Shown: positions 6,965 to 15,487, counted from the stretch's first letter. The stretch is 64,000 nucleotides of DNA from Adhaeribacter rhizoryzae (GCF_008629685.1 NZ_VWSF01000004.1:248001-312000); one strand, 5' to 3'. The notes: generated by a model not told the origin, from the letters alone. Translations and numbers: made by a program.

Positions 6965-8017
6965 TTAAGCCGTAGCGCCACCACAACTGGAGCCTGCCCC
7001 GGCAGTACACCCGTAACAATGCTGGTTTAACACAATATTGCGGTTATTCAGCGCCGCTTCGTTAAAAACACTAATATGCTGGGGTGCCACTTTAGCTACT
7101 TTTAAATCGAGCATCTGGTTAAAATCGCAATCGTATAAATAGCCGTCCCAACTCACCGAAATGGTATTGCGGCACATCACATTGGTCGCTGCGGCGGGGT
7201 TAAAAGCCGTTACCAGTTTTTCCATGTAAGCTTCGTAATTATTGCTTTGGATTAAATAATCTAAAAACCGGCTGATGGGCAAATTGGTAATGGCAAACAA
7301 ATTATTAAAATAGATGTTAAAGCCGGTTTTTAGCTTTTTCTTAAATTCCAGTTCCAGGGCGGCCTGACTACCGGGTAAAAATGCACCGGACGGGTTATAA
7401 ACTAAATCTAATATTAAACCGCTCTCCTCCTGCCCGTAACCTACCGCATTCAGCATTTGCAAGGCTTTTATTGAATCGGCAAAAACGCCCTCGCCCCGCT
7501 GGGCATCGGTGCGGGCCGCCGAAAAATATGGCAACGAAGATATGATGTGCACGTTGTGCGTTTTGTAAAACGCCGGTAAGTCGTGGTATTTTTTGTTTGC
7601 AACAATAATGGTGAGGTTACACCGCACAATAATTTCCCGGCCCAGCTTACTGATTTCTTCTACAAACCACCGGAAGTCCGGGTTCATTTCGGGGGCGCCG
7701 CCGGTTATATCTACTGTTTTTACGGAACTGGCCGCAATAGCCGCTAAACACTGCTGCATGGTTTCGCGGGTCATTATTTCTTTGCGATCGGGGCCGGCAT
7801 CTACGTGGCAATGTTTACAAACCTGGTTACACATTTTGCCTACATTCACCTGGAAAATATCCAGGTGCGTAGGTTTTAGCGGAAACAAGTTTATATCACG
7901 CAGCTTTTGGGTAAAAGCCGGAAACTGATTTCCCTGTTGCGTAGCCTGGTTTAATACTTCCAGTTGAATCAGGGTATCGGCTAGTTGGTTATTACTCTTT
8001 TTTAAAGACTGCTGCAT
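6965..8017 (-). CDS. arsS: Radical SAM enzyme ArsS (arsenosugar biosynthesis)
   Basis: A 350-residue radical SAM protein. The [4Fe-4S] motif is C63-NQV-C67-KH-C70 in MCNQVCKHCHVDAGP, followed by DITGGAPEM (SAM-binding GGE-like motif). The C-terminal CYGCTAGAGSSCGG is the cysteine-rich tail that defines the ArsS family (radical SAM/Cys-rich, TIGR04167). Work on the cyanobacterial enzyme showed that ArsS adds the 5'-deoxyadenosyl radical of SAM to trivalent dimethylarsenic, creating the carbon-arsenic bond of arsenosugars. Some relatives use selenocysteine; here all visible positions are cysteine and the gene ends in TAA. It is 6 nt after the peroxidase-like gene and 12 nt before the rhodanese gene. 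Confidence 0.92.
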   Translation of the reverse strand: MQQSLKKSNNQLADTLIQLEVLNQATQQGNQFPAFTQKLRDINLFPLKPTHLDIFQVNVGKMCNQVCKHCHVDAGPDRKEIMTRETMQQCLAAIAASSVKTVDITGGAPEMNPDFRWFVEEISKLGREIIVRCNLTIIVANKKYHDLPAFYKTHNVHIISSLPYFSAARTDAQRGEGVFADSIKALQMLNAVGYGQEESGLILDLVYNPSGAFLPGSQAALELEFKKKLKTGFNIYFNNLFAITNLPISRFLDYLIQSNNYEAYMEKLVTAFNPAAATNVMCRNTISVSWDGYLYDCDFNQMLDLKVAKVAPQHISVFNEAALNNRNIVLNQHCYGCTAGAGSSCGGATA

Positions 8018-8023
8018 TACTTA

Positions 8024-8359
8024 CTACATCACAATTTCTTTTACTTTATTCATCATCTGCACGCCGTGTACCAAAGAAGCCCCGCCCCGGATGGCCGCCG
8101 CTACGTGAATGGCTTCCATCATCTGGCCTTCAGTAGAGCCTTTTTCCAAAGAATCAACGGTGTAAGCATCAATACAATACGGGCATTGCACCGTGTGGGC
8201 CACCGCTAAAGCTATTAAAGATTTTTCACGGGCGGTTAGTTCACCTTCGGCAAAAACTTCGCCGTAATAGCTGAAAAACTTTTCGGCCAGTCCAGGCGAG
8301 AACTCACTGATATTTCCAAATTTTTTTAAGTCGGCGGGGTTATAATAAGTCTTTTCCAT
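8024..8359 (-). CDS. Arsenosugar-associated peroxidase-like protein (AhpD/CMD fold)
   Basis: A 111-residue carboxymuconolactone-decarboxylase/AhpD-like protein. The active site is a CxxC (Cys59 and Cys62 in VQCPYCIDAYTVDS) with ALAVAHT just before it. The His that follows CxxC in typical AhpD (CxxCxxxH) is replaced by Tyr66. NCBI names this short family an arsenosugar biosynthesis-associated peroxidase-like protein. A plausible role is thiol redox chemistry, for example keeping dimethylarsenic trivalent for ArsS. It is the first gene of the arsS operon. Confidence 0.88.
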   Translation of the reverse strand: MEKTYYNPADLKKFGNISEFSPGLAEKFFSYYGEVFAEGELTAREKSLIALAVAHTVQCPYCIDAYTVDSLEKGSTEGQMMEAIHVAAAIRGGASLVHGVQMMNKVKEIVM

Positions 8360-8452
8360 TTTAGTTTTTTAATATTAAATATATAGGTATAACCAAAGGA
8401 GTTGCCAAAAGGAACTACATCGGGCAATATTACAGCAAGGATAGAAAATTGA

Positions 8453-9160
8453 TTAATTTAATGCAGGCGGTCCGCGGAGTGCGAGACCAGGAAAGATAAA
8501 GAAGGAAATAAGGCTTTCATGAGGCAATTGCCACCAGGTAGTAAGCTGGTTTAACAATAGCCGGAAATACCGCAATAAATTAGACCGGAACAGCTTTTGT
8601 TGCAGGGCTTTAACAAAATCCCGACTTGTATTAATATCGGTGTATTGTTTTAGAAAAATTAAATCGGGCGTCGCTATGTTAAAAGCAGTGGCAATATCGG
8701 TTAATACCCAAGCCGTGTTCCAACGAATATTTTCGAAAATGGCCGGTTGGTTAAAGGCTGTTTTAGTGAGGCCAAGCAAATAAACGCCACCCGAAGAATC
8801 GGGCCCCACCACAACCTCCTGCTGCAGTAACTGGTGCGCTGCCCGCAAAATATCGGTTGGCTTTAGCTCCGGACAATCATTGCCAATTACAATTACTTGT
8901 TCAAATCCCTGCGAGAATAAATCGGCGAAAACATTTTGTAAACGCTGGCCAAAATTATCTCCTTTTTGCGCCGATGAAGAATAAATAAAGTAAGGTAACC
9001 CGGTAGCGGCTAAAACTTGCTGACCTTGCTGAATAAGCTTTTCGGCTACGGCTAATTGCTGGGTAATAGTACCCTGGGGTACGAAATTTTTAACCTGAAC
9101 CTCTTCTGCGGAGGTGCGGGTAAATAAAACCAGGGCAGTATCAGAAAAGCGGTTCGGCAA
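8453..9160 (-). CDS. Second, divergent TIGR04282/DUF2064 paralogue
   Basis: A 235-residue relative of the gene at 5860-6459. The central and C-terminal signatures are kept (GNDCPELKPTD, GPDSSGGVYLLGL, RWNTAWVL), but the N-terminal nucleotide-binding segment NPxxGxxKxRL has decayed to TSAEEVQVKNFV and the acidic pair EDGGYY has become DSSGGVY. It also has a longer C-terminus with a hydrophobic stretch (LISFFIFPGLAL). The start is TTG at 9160; no ATG fits. It lies 93 nt upstream of the arsS operon on the same strand. It could be a partner subunit, an enzyme with altered donor use, or a decaying copy. Confidence 0.75.
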   Translation of the reverse strand: MPNRFSDTALVLFTRTSAEEVQVKNFVPQGTITQQLAVAEKLIQQGQQVLAATGLPYFIYSSSAQKGDNFGQRLQNVFADLFSQGFEQVIVIGNDCPELKPTDILRAAHQLLQQEVVVGPDSSGGVYLLGLTKTAFNQPAIFENIRWNTAWVLTDIATAFNIATPDLIFLKQYTDINTSRDFVKALQQKLFRSNLLRYFRLLLNQLTTWWQLPHESLISFFIFPGLALRGPPALN

Positions 9161-9288
9161 ATGAATTTGTTAGTTTAGGTAAGTTACGGAAAAACAATAT
9201 AAGAATACTTACCTATACGATTTAATTTTAGTTTACAGGTTAAAACAATACAAAATACGCAGCTATAAAGCCATGTTGATATTAACTT

Positions 9289-10278
9289 TTAGCTGAATTT
9301 TTCTTTTAAAATTTGAAGTTCTACAGCCGGCGCAACTTTCTCGTATAATATCCGGTGCACGGCATCGGTAATGGGCATAGCTACCCGCAACTTTTTGTTA
9401 AGCGCGTAAATACTCTCTACCGCATAATAACCTTCGGCCACCATGTTCATCTCAAACTGGGCCGATTTAACGGTATAGCCCCGCCCAATCATATTGCCAA
9501 AGGTGCGGTTGCGGCTAAACTGCGAATAGGCGGTTACGAGTAAATCGCCGAGATAAGCCGAGCCATTTAAATCGCGGTTCACGGGCATTACGGCGTGCAA
9601 AAAGCGATCTATTTCCTGCATGGCATTCGATACCATTACGGCCTGAAAATTATCGCCGTAACCTAATCCGTGGGCAATGCCGCAAGCCAGGGCAATAATA
9701 TTTTTCATAACGGCGGCGTATTCAATGCCATCTAAATCGTCGAGCGGCGAAGCTTTAACGTAGCGGTTGCGCAGCAACGCACAAAATTGTTCGGCGTGGT
9801 CTAAATCGTGGGAGCCAATGGTTAGGTAAGATTGTTTTTCCAGTGCTACTTCCTCGGCGTGGCAAGGCCCGGCAATAATACACTGGTGCGAAGCCGGCAC
9901 GCCAAATGTATTTTCGAGGTAATCGGTAATTAAAATATTCTGGTGCGGAATCATGCCTTTAACTGCCGAGACCAATATTTTACCCGCAAAAGCATCTGCG
10001 GGCAAATTTTCTAAAGCCGACTGAATAAAAGCCGCCGGTACGGCCAGAATAACCCACCGCACTTCCTGCAGGCATTCTGCTAAATGGGTGGTTGGTTTTA
10101 CGTAGTTCAGGTTAAAATTTACCCCGCTAATGTAACGCGGATTGTGGTGGTATTTTTGTAAGTGTTCTACATCGTTGGCGTTGCGCAGCCACCAGTTTAC
10201 GCTTGCTTTGTTTTCGGATAATATTTTAACCAAAGCGGTGGCCCAACTGCCACCGCCTATCACTGCTATTTTTTCCAA
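9289..10278 (-). CDS. gpsA: NAD(P)-dependent glycerol-3-phosphate dehydrogenase
   Basis: A 329-residue GpsA, reducing dihydroxyacetone phosphate to sn-glycerol 3-phosphate for phospholipid synthesis in the cytosol. The cofactor motif is IAVIGGGSWATALV at the N-terminus. AGPCHAEEVA, the catalytic-lysine segment YAAVMKNIIALACGIAHGLG and a conserved NRTFG complete the family pattern. Length is normal. It follows the membrane fusion protein gene by 14 nt in a minus-strand run and lies just upstream of the arsenosugar locus. It is an essential housekeeping enzyme, but its product is also the natural precursor of the glycerol-phosphate aglycone found in some arsenosugars. Confidence 0.93.
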   Translation of the reverse strand: MEKIAVIGGGSWATALVKILSENKASVNWWLRNANDVEHLQKYHHNPRYISGVNFNLNYVKPTTHLAECLQEVRWVILAVPAAFIQSALENLPADAFAGKILVSAVKGMIPHQNILITDYLENTFGVPASHQCIIAGPCHAEEVALEKQSYLTIGSHDLDHAEQFCALLRNRYVKASPLDDLDGIEYAAVMKNIIALACGIAHGLGYGDNFQAVMVSNAMQEIDRFLHAVMPVNRDLNGSAYLGDLLVTAYSQFSRNRTFGNMIGRGYTVKSAQFEMNMVAEGYYAVESIYALNKKLRVAMPITDAVHRILYEKVAPAVELQILKEKFS

Positions 10279-10292
10279 TACTGCTTTTTGCC

Positions 10293-11675
10293 TTAATCGT
10301 TCTTTTCTTCGGTGTTACCAGATTTTGCCAGGCTGGCTTCGTCTTTTACCACCACAATACTACCGTCTTTTAACTGCCGCGATACCGCCCGGAACGGACC
10401 CGAAATTACTTCGTCGCCTTCTTTTAAACCACTTAATATTTGAATATTATCAAAATCGCTGATGCCGGTTTTTACTTTTACGGCCTGGGCTTTGCCATTG
10501 CGGTGCACAAAAACAATTTCATCAATCGGTTCATCTGCGCGGGGTTCCGCTTCGGTGTTATTATTGTTACTGGCGTTGCGGATACGGGCCCCGGCCTTAC
10601 CTTCACTGGCGTTGCGGGTAGTTACCGCCGAAAGCGGCACAGCCAATACATTATTGCGCTGTTCCGTAATAATATCTACCGAGGCCGTCATGCCGGGCCG
10701 GAAAGGCGTGGTTTGGCGCTTGGCGTTTACTAAATGTTTGTAAGAATCGTTCAGTAACCGGATGCGTACTTCAAATTCTGTTACCGCCTCCAGGGTAACC
10801 GCATCTTTGGCGGTGTTGGCAATTTGGGTTACTACTCCTCTAAATTTTTCGTCTTTACCCGAATAAGAATCTACTTCCACAATGGCCGAATCGCCGACGT
10901 TTACCCGGATAATATCGTTTTCGTTTACGTTAACCCGTACTTCCATGGAGTTTAGGTTGGCAATGCGCAATAATTCTGTACCAGCCATTTGAGATGTACC
11001 TACTACCCGCTCGCCTACTTCTACGCTGAGTTTAGAAATAGTACCGCTTACCGGGGCGTAAATAGTAGTTTTGTTTAAATTTTTGCGCGATTCTTCTAAG
11101 CTGGCCAGGGCGCTTTGCAAATTATATTCAGCGGCGCGTACCCGCTGGCGGGCGGCTTCAATTTCCTGGCGGCTTACATCGTAAGAAGCTTTACTGGCTT
11201 CAAAATCGGCTTGCGAAATAACTTTTTGCTTAAATAAATCGGTGTTGCGCTTATGCGTTAAAGCGGTTTGGGCGCTGTTGGCGGTGGTTTGGGACAACTG
11301 CGCTTTGGCCTGCGCCAAGTTGGCGCGTTGGGTATTTACCTGGGCTTGCTGCATCTGCACCACCGATACGTAATTATCGGCCCGTATTTTCAGCAGCAAT
11401 TTACCTTTAACCACCGAGTCGCCTTCTTCCACGTGCAATTCCGTAATTTCGCCGGGCACATCGGGGCTTATTTTTACTTCTACTTCGGGCTGCACTTTAC
11501 CCGAGGCGCTTACTTTTTCAATAATATTTGTTTTTTTTACTTTGGCTACGGCTACTTCGGTGCCTACTTTCTTGCCGATCCAGCCATTTTTTTTAGCTAC
11601 AAAAGCTCCCAGTAATACCAGAATTAATACCGCCCCTATTATATAAAATTTACGATTTGTGTTTTTATTGGCCAT
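10293..11675 (-). CDS. Efflux pump periplasmic adaptor (HlyD/MacA-like)
   Basis: A 460-residue membrane fusion protein. It has one N-terminal anchor helix (residues about 10-26, FYIIGAVLILVLLGAFV), then a lipoyl half (SASGKVQPEVEVKISPDVPG), a long coiled-coil hairpin (about 95-205, rich in Q/A/K/E) and the second lipoyl half with beta-barrel (TIYAPVSGTISKLSVEVGERVVG). It bridges an inner-membrane pump to an outer-membrane TolC channel. The tolC-family gene sits 11 nt upstream. No ABC or RND pump gene follows; gpsA takes that place, so the pump must be encoded elsewhere. Confidence 0.88.
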   Translation of the reverse strand: MANKNTNRKFYIIGAVLILVLLGAFVAKKNGWIGKKVGTEVAVAKVKKTNIIEKVSASGKVQPEVEVKISPDVPGEITELHVEEGDSVVKGKLLLKIRADNYVSVVQMQQAQVNTQRANLAQAKAQLSQTTANSAQTALTHKRNTDLFKQKVISQADFEASKASYDVSRQEIEAARQRVRAAEYNLQSALASLEESRKNLNKTTIYAPVSGTISKLSVEVGERVVGTSQMAGTELLRIANLNSMEVRVNVNENDIIRVNVGDSAIVEVDSYSGKDEKFRGVVTQIANTAKDAVTLEAVTEFEVRIRLLNDSYKHLVNAKRQTTPFRPGMTASVDIITEQRNNVLAVPLSAVTTRNASEGKAGARIRNASNNNNTEAEPRADEPIDEIVFVHRNGKAQAVKVKTGISDFDNIQILSGLKEGDEVISGPFRAVSRQLKDGSIVVVKDEASLAKSGNTEEKND

Positions 11676-11686
11676 GTATAGTAATA

Positions 11687-13162
11687 TTAAAGCGATAAGG
11701 GTTTGCCTTGGTAAAAATCTAAAACTTTTAGTCGGAAAGTGTAATCGTATTTTGCCTGAATGAGATCGGTTTGGGCCCGGATAAAATTATTGCGGGCTAC
11801 GTTAAACTCGGTAGGGTTTAATACGCCGTTGTTAAACCGGATTTCGGCATTTTTAAATGTTTGCTCCAGGGCTTCTAATTGCCGGCGGGTAGCCGTAAAT
11901 TTTTTCTGCGCCGCCAAAGCATCGGCATAGGCCTGCTGAATATTCTGGCGCAGTTGGTTCCGCACAATTTCGGTATTCAGCACCGCACTTTCGTGGTTTA
12001 GCACCGAGCGCGCCACGTTATTCCGGACCTGCAAACCGTTTAATATAGGAATATTCAGGCTGAGGAAAAGGCTCTTACCTTGGTTATCGGTAAGTTGGTC
12101 CAGGAAAGGATATTTTTGAGAAACCCGGCCGGGCACGTATACCAAAAACGGCTGGGTACCGGCCGCATCTGTAAAACCAAGCGGCTGCGGTACAAAGGTA
12201 TTGGTACCTAAAAACAAACTCCGGGCACTCGAATATTGGGTATTTAAATTGCCGCCAATAGCTAGCCGGGGTAAATAAGCGCCTTTGGAAATATCAATGC
12301 CTTTTAAAGCGCTATTCACACGCAACTCGGCGCTACGCACCTGGGGCATATTCTGCTGAGCTAAGCCATAAATTTCTTCCGGATCAAAATTAATTATTTC
12401 CTGGCCCGGATCTTTAATATCTGGTCTTACCACTTCAAAATCAGTTACTTTTTTTAGATCCAGTAACTGCATTAAGTTAAGCTCGGCAATATCTTTCTGG
12501 TTTTGGGCATTAATAATAGCCAGCTCGTCGGTAGCTACCTGGGCTTCAATTTCGAGCACGTTGCTGCCGGCCACACTGCCGGCCCGGAATAATTTCTGCG
12601 TCCGTTCGGCTTGTTGCTGCGAACTGCTTAATTGCACCCGCGCATTTTCGAGTAAAGCATCGCTGAAAATAATTTGCAGGTAAGCAGCGGCTACATTTAG
12701 TGCAATATCGTTCTGGGCGGTAAGAATATCGGTTTCGGCGGCTTCTTTGTTTATCCGGTTTTGCTTAATGGTGTTCTGAATCTGGAAGCCATTAAAGATG
12801 GGTACACTGGCCGAAACCGAAAAACTGGCAGACTGAATTTGCTGGTTGATAAAAGTATTTTCGGTAGGGTCGATGGACCGGCCAAAGTTAAACCCGTAGT
12901 TGGTAGAACCATTCACGCTGGGCAGCATATTTGCTTGCGACCCTTTCAGGTTAATATTGGTTAACCGGGCATCTAGCTGGGTTTGCTTAATGCGCAGGTT
13001 ATTTTTTAAGGCATGTTCTACACATTCTTGTAAAGTCCAGGTGGTTTTGGTTACCTGCTGCTCCTGGTTTTGCGGCTGGTTTTGGGCCAGTGCCGGCCGG
13101 GGCAGTTGCAGGCCGGCCATTAACACCAGCAACGGGAATATTTTTTTGGTAGCAGTTAACAT
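11687..13162 (-). CDS. TolC-family outer membrane efflux protein
   Basis: A 491-residue outer-membrane channel subunit. It has a signal peptide (LLVLMAGLQLPRPALAQ), then two related OEP repeats with the usual openings (WTLQECVEHALKNNLRIKQ in the first, EEIYGLAQQNMPQVRSAELRV in the second), long helices and beta strands rich in N/S/G (GSTNYGFNFGRS). It would trimerise and dock with the adaptor encoded 11 nt downstream. Its start is 3 nt after the serine dehydratase gene, so it is part of the same transcript. Confidence 0.9.
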   Translation of the reverse strand: MLTATKKIFPLLVLMAGLQLPRPALAQNQPQNQEQQVTKTTWTLQECVEHALKNNLRIKQTQLDARLTNINLKGSQANMLPSVNGSTNYGFNFGRSIDPTENTFINQQIQSASFSVSASVPIFNGFQIQNTIKQNRINKEAAETDILTAQNDIALNVAAAYLQIIFSDALLENARVQLSSSQQQAERTQKLFRAGSVAGSNVLEIEAQVATDELAIINAQNQKDIAELNLMQLLDLKKVTDFEVVRPDIKDPGQEIINFDPEEIYGLAQQNMPQVRSAELRVNSALKGIDISKGAYLPRLAIGGNLNTQYSSARSLFLGTNTFVPQPLGFTDAAGTQPFLVYVPGRVSQKYPFLDQLTDNQGKSLFLSLNIPILNGLQVRNNVARSVLNHESAVLNTEIVRNQLRQNIQQAYADALAAQKKFTATRRQLEALEQTFKNAEIRFNNGVLNPTEFNVARNNFIRAQTDLIQAKYDYTFRLKVLDFYQGKPLSL

Positions 13163-13165
13163 GGG

Positions 13166-13840
13166 TTATTCAATATTAGGGATATAGGTAATATTTTTAA
13201 TCCAGCTCAGGTGCCGGATGTATTCCAGGGTTAGTGGCTTTAAAGCCGTATCCATTTCAATAAATTGACGGGCCAACTGGTTTTTGCCCCGCCGCGAAAC
13301 AGTCATGGTGGCAATATTACAATCATCGTGGGCAATTACATCGGCTATAAAAGCAATGCTGCCTTTTACGTCATCGGCTTCTATCATTAAAGTATGCAAA
13401 TTAGCCGAAAAATCCGAAGGAAACCCATCTACTTCTACAATCCGGATTACGCCCCCGCCCCGGCTCTGGCCCACTACTTCTACTTGCCCGTTAGGGCCGC
13501 TGAGGTTTAATTTTAAAGTATTGGGGTGCATGGCCGAAGCGTTGCCCACTGATTTAAAAGAATATTGCAGCCCGGCTTCGGCGGCGTAACGAAATGATTC
13601 TTTAATCCGGATATCGTCGGTTTTAAAATCGAGTAAACCGGCAATTACCGCCCTATCGGAGCCGTGGCCTTCGTACGTGCGGGCAAAAGAATTATAAAAA
13701 GTAATTTCGGCGGTTTCGGGCTGGCAACCTAAAACCCGGATAGCGGCCCGCGCAATGCGCACCACGCCGGCCGTGTGGGAACTGGATGGGCCAATCATAA
13801 CCGGACCAATCATATCAAATATGCTGCTTTTTTCAGCCAT
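13166..13840 (-). CDS. sdaAB: L-serine ammonia-lyase, iron-sulfur type, beta subunit
   Basis: A 224-residue beta subunit of the two-chain iron-sulfur L-serine dehydratase, which deaminates serine to pyruvate and ammonia. FDMIGPVMIGPSSSHTAG (Ser-Ser-Ser-His-Thr near 19-23) is the family's signature, and an ACT-like regulatory domain follows at about 148-215. The alpha subunit, which carries the cluster-ligating cysteines, is not in this window. It is the first gene of the tolC-adaptor-gpsA run; the functional link to efflux is unclear and may be no more than shared transcription. Confidence 0.85.
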   Translation of the reverse strand: MAEKSSIFDMIGPVMIGPSSSHTAGVVRIARAAIRVLGCQPETAEITFYNSFARTYEGHGSDRAVIAGLLDFKTDDIRIKESFRYAAEAGLQYSFKSVGNASAMHPNTLKLNLSGPNGQVEVVGQSRGGGVIRIVEVDGFPSDFSANLHTLMIEADDVKGSIAFIADVIAHDDCNIATMTVSRRGKNQLARQFIEMDTALKPLTLEYIRHLSWIKNITYIPNIE

Positions 13841-14107
13841 GTCCCATTTATATATAACTCTACAATATTCAGAAATTTATGGTAAATATTTAGCAAGATT
13901 TCTTTTTTTGTAGCTAAACAGCCGATTTTTTCCGGTAAATGACGCTAAAGCAGAAAAGGCGGCTTTTGTATTAATGCCGTTTTTCCCTTCAGGTTAACTT
14001 CCTACCCCGGTAAGATGCTTAAAAATTACCAAAGGTTGTCTGTCAGTTCTTCAACTTAATATTATTTTGTTAGTATGTTTACAGCAAAATAGGCTTGAAA
14101 CCCACTA

Positions 14108-15076
14108 ATGCACATGGAACAGGAGTTTAAACCGGAGGTGTTGGAACAACTTAAAAAGTTAGATAAAAAATATAATGCGCTGGGTCAGGATTTGGCGCAT
14201 TACCTGGAAGGATTATATTACGCCGATTTTACTAATTACTGGGATTATATTCACCTGGATACTTTGCTTACGTTGCAAACGCCCCGTACCAATATTCCGG
14301 ACGAGAAGGTTTTTATTGTATACCACCAAATTACCGAATTATACTTTAAGCTTTGCTTAAACGAGTACGAATTAATTGGCAAGGATACCCACCTAACAGC
14401 CGACACTTTAATGATGCGGCTTAAACGCATTAACCGTTATTTCGAAAATTTAATAGATTCTTTCGATGTAATGGTAGACGGCCTCGATCCGCAGCAGTTT
14501 TTGCAATTCCGGATGTCGCTGATGCCGGCCAGTGGGTTTCAATCGGTACAATTCCGGATGATAGAAATTTGCGCTACCGATTTGCGTAACCTGGTAGATA
14601 AAGAAAAGCGCAAAGCCATGGGCCTGCAAAACACCCAGGACGAATTAATGGGCTGCATTTACTGGAAAGCCGGCGCCACCCAGGAAGAAGACAATACCAA
14701 AACCTTAACGCTGCTACAGTTTGAAGAAAAATATACCGATTTTCTGATGCGGCACGCCTTGGAATACGAAAATAAAAATGTGTGGGCCAAGTATAAAGAA
14801 TTACCGCAGCAAGACCAGGAAAACCCCAAGTTAATCAGGTGGTTAAAAGAAAATGATGCTAATATTAATGTAAATTGGCCATTGATGCATTACAAATCGG
14901 CGGTGCGGTATTTACAGCGGCAAGCCGGCGCTTTACCAGCTACCGGCGGCACCAACTGGCGGCAATATTTACCTCCCAAATTTCAAAAAAGAATATTTTA
15001 CCCCGAGATCTGGTCGGAACAGGAAATTGACGATTGGGGCAAAGGTTGGGTTGAAAAAGTTTTGGAAGATTTATAG
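14108..15076 (+). CDS. kynA: Tryptophan 2,3-dioxygenase
   Basis: A 322-residue haem enzyme that opens the indole ring of tryptophan to N-formylkynurenine, the first step of the kynurenine route. TNYWDYIHLDTLLTLQ (43-57) and FIVYHQITELYFKL (69-82) are diagnostic; His73 matches the substrate-side histidine and the proximal haem His is expected in the late conserved part. SGFQSVQFR further marks the family. It stands alone: no kynureninase or formamidase gene is nearby. Two in-frame ATGs (14108 and 14114) are possible starts. Confidence 0.93.
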   Translation: MHMEQEFKPEVLEQLKKLDKKYNALGQDLAHYLEGLYYADFTNYWDYIHLDTLLTLQTPRTNIPDEKVFIVYHQITELYFKLCLNEYELIGKDTHLTADTLMMRLKRINRYFENLIDSFDVMVDGLDPQQFLQFRMSLMPASGFQSVQFRMIEICATDLRNLVDKEKRKAMGLQNTQDELMGCIYWKAGATQEEDNTKTLTLLQFEEKYTDFLMRHALEYENKNVWAKYKELPQQDQENPKLIRWLKENDANINVNWPLMHYKSAVRYLQRQAGALPATGGTNWRQYLPPKFQKRIFYPEIWSEQEIDDWGKGWVEKVLEDL

Positions 15077-15142
15077 CAGTTCCTTTCTGCATTACTTATA
15101 GAAAATCTTACAACCTAACTCTTATTCCCAGTTGACAATATT

Positions 15143-15487
15143 ATGAAAATAAAATTGTTGTATGTTTTAGCTTTTATTGGAATGATAAGTATGATTTCAA
15201 AAGTAATTGGCTTTTATCAAACTGAAAAGTTAACACGACAGTACTGGGACAACTGTGGTAAAGTAAAAGTTGGTATGACCCTAAAGGATGCACGCCAAAT
15301 AATTGGAGACTTAAAATATCAGTATTGGTCGCAAGACCAAGAATCAGCAGAAATAATTGTGAAGCAAGGTCAAAATGGAGTAGAGTATACTTTAGAATAC
15401 AATATGATTTTTGCAGGCTCCGATAATATGAAACTTTATTTTGACCCAATTACATTACGAGTAACTAAAATATTCTGTGGTGAATAA
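15143..15487 (+). CDS. Small exported or membrane-anchored protein with BamE/SmpA-like motif, AT-rich
   Basis: A 114-residue protein I do not recognise as a named family. It begins with a hydrophobic segment (IKLLYVLAFIGMISMISKVIGF) that could be a signal anchor. Residues about 45-57 read VKVGMTLKDARQIIG, the pattern seen at the start of BamE/SmpA-like domains. Base composition is clearly lower in G+C than its neighbours, and codons such as AGA/ATA/TTA are common, which suggests recent acquisition. It lies alone between tryptophan dioxygenase and an FAD oxidoreductase gene. Confidence 0.65.
   Translation: MKIKLLYVLAFIGMISMISKVIGFYQTEKLTRQYWDNCGKVKVGMTLKDARQIIGDLKYQYWSQDQESAEIIVKQGQNGVEYTLEYNMIFAGSDNMKLYFDPITLRVTKIFCGE

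Larger units (their letters stand above)
1..9160. other. Arsenosugar biosynthesis gene cluster (extended)
   Basis: This span groups members of the families that NCBI names for arsenosugar biosynthesis: ArsM, ArsS, the TIGR04283 and TIGR04282 glycosyltransferase-like families, and the small peroxidase-like protein. In the known early pathway, ArsM methylates arsenite and ArsS joins the dimethylarsenic product to the 5'-deoxyadenosyl group of S-adenosylmethionine. Later steps replace adenine and decorate the ribose to give oxo-arsenosugars. Interleaved here are DUF547, VOC, PlsC-like, SDR and rhodanese genes. Their role in the pathway is inferred from position only. The cluster runs off the left edge, so it may contain more genes. 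Confidence 0.8.

Noticed and set aside
6965-7010. Selenocysteine in the ArsS C-terminal tail
   Set aside because: Some ArsS relatives are selenoproteins, but here the tail codes CYGCTAGAGSSCGG with ordinary cysteine codons and ends in TAA; there is no in-frame TGA.
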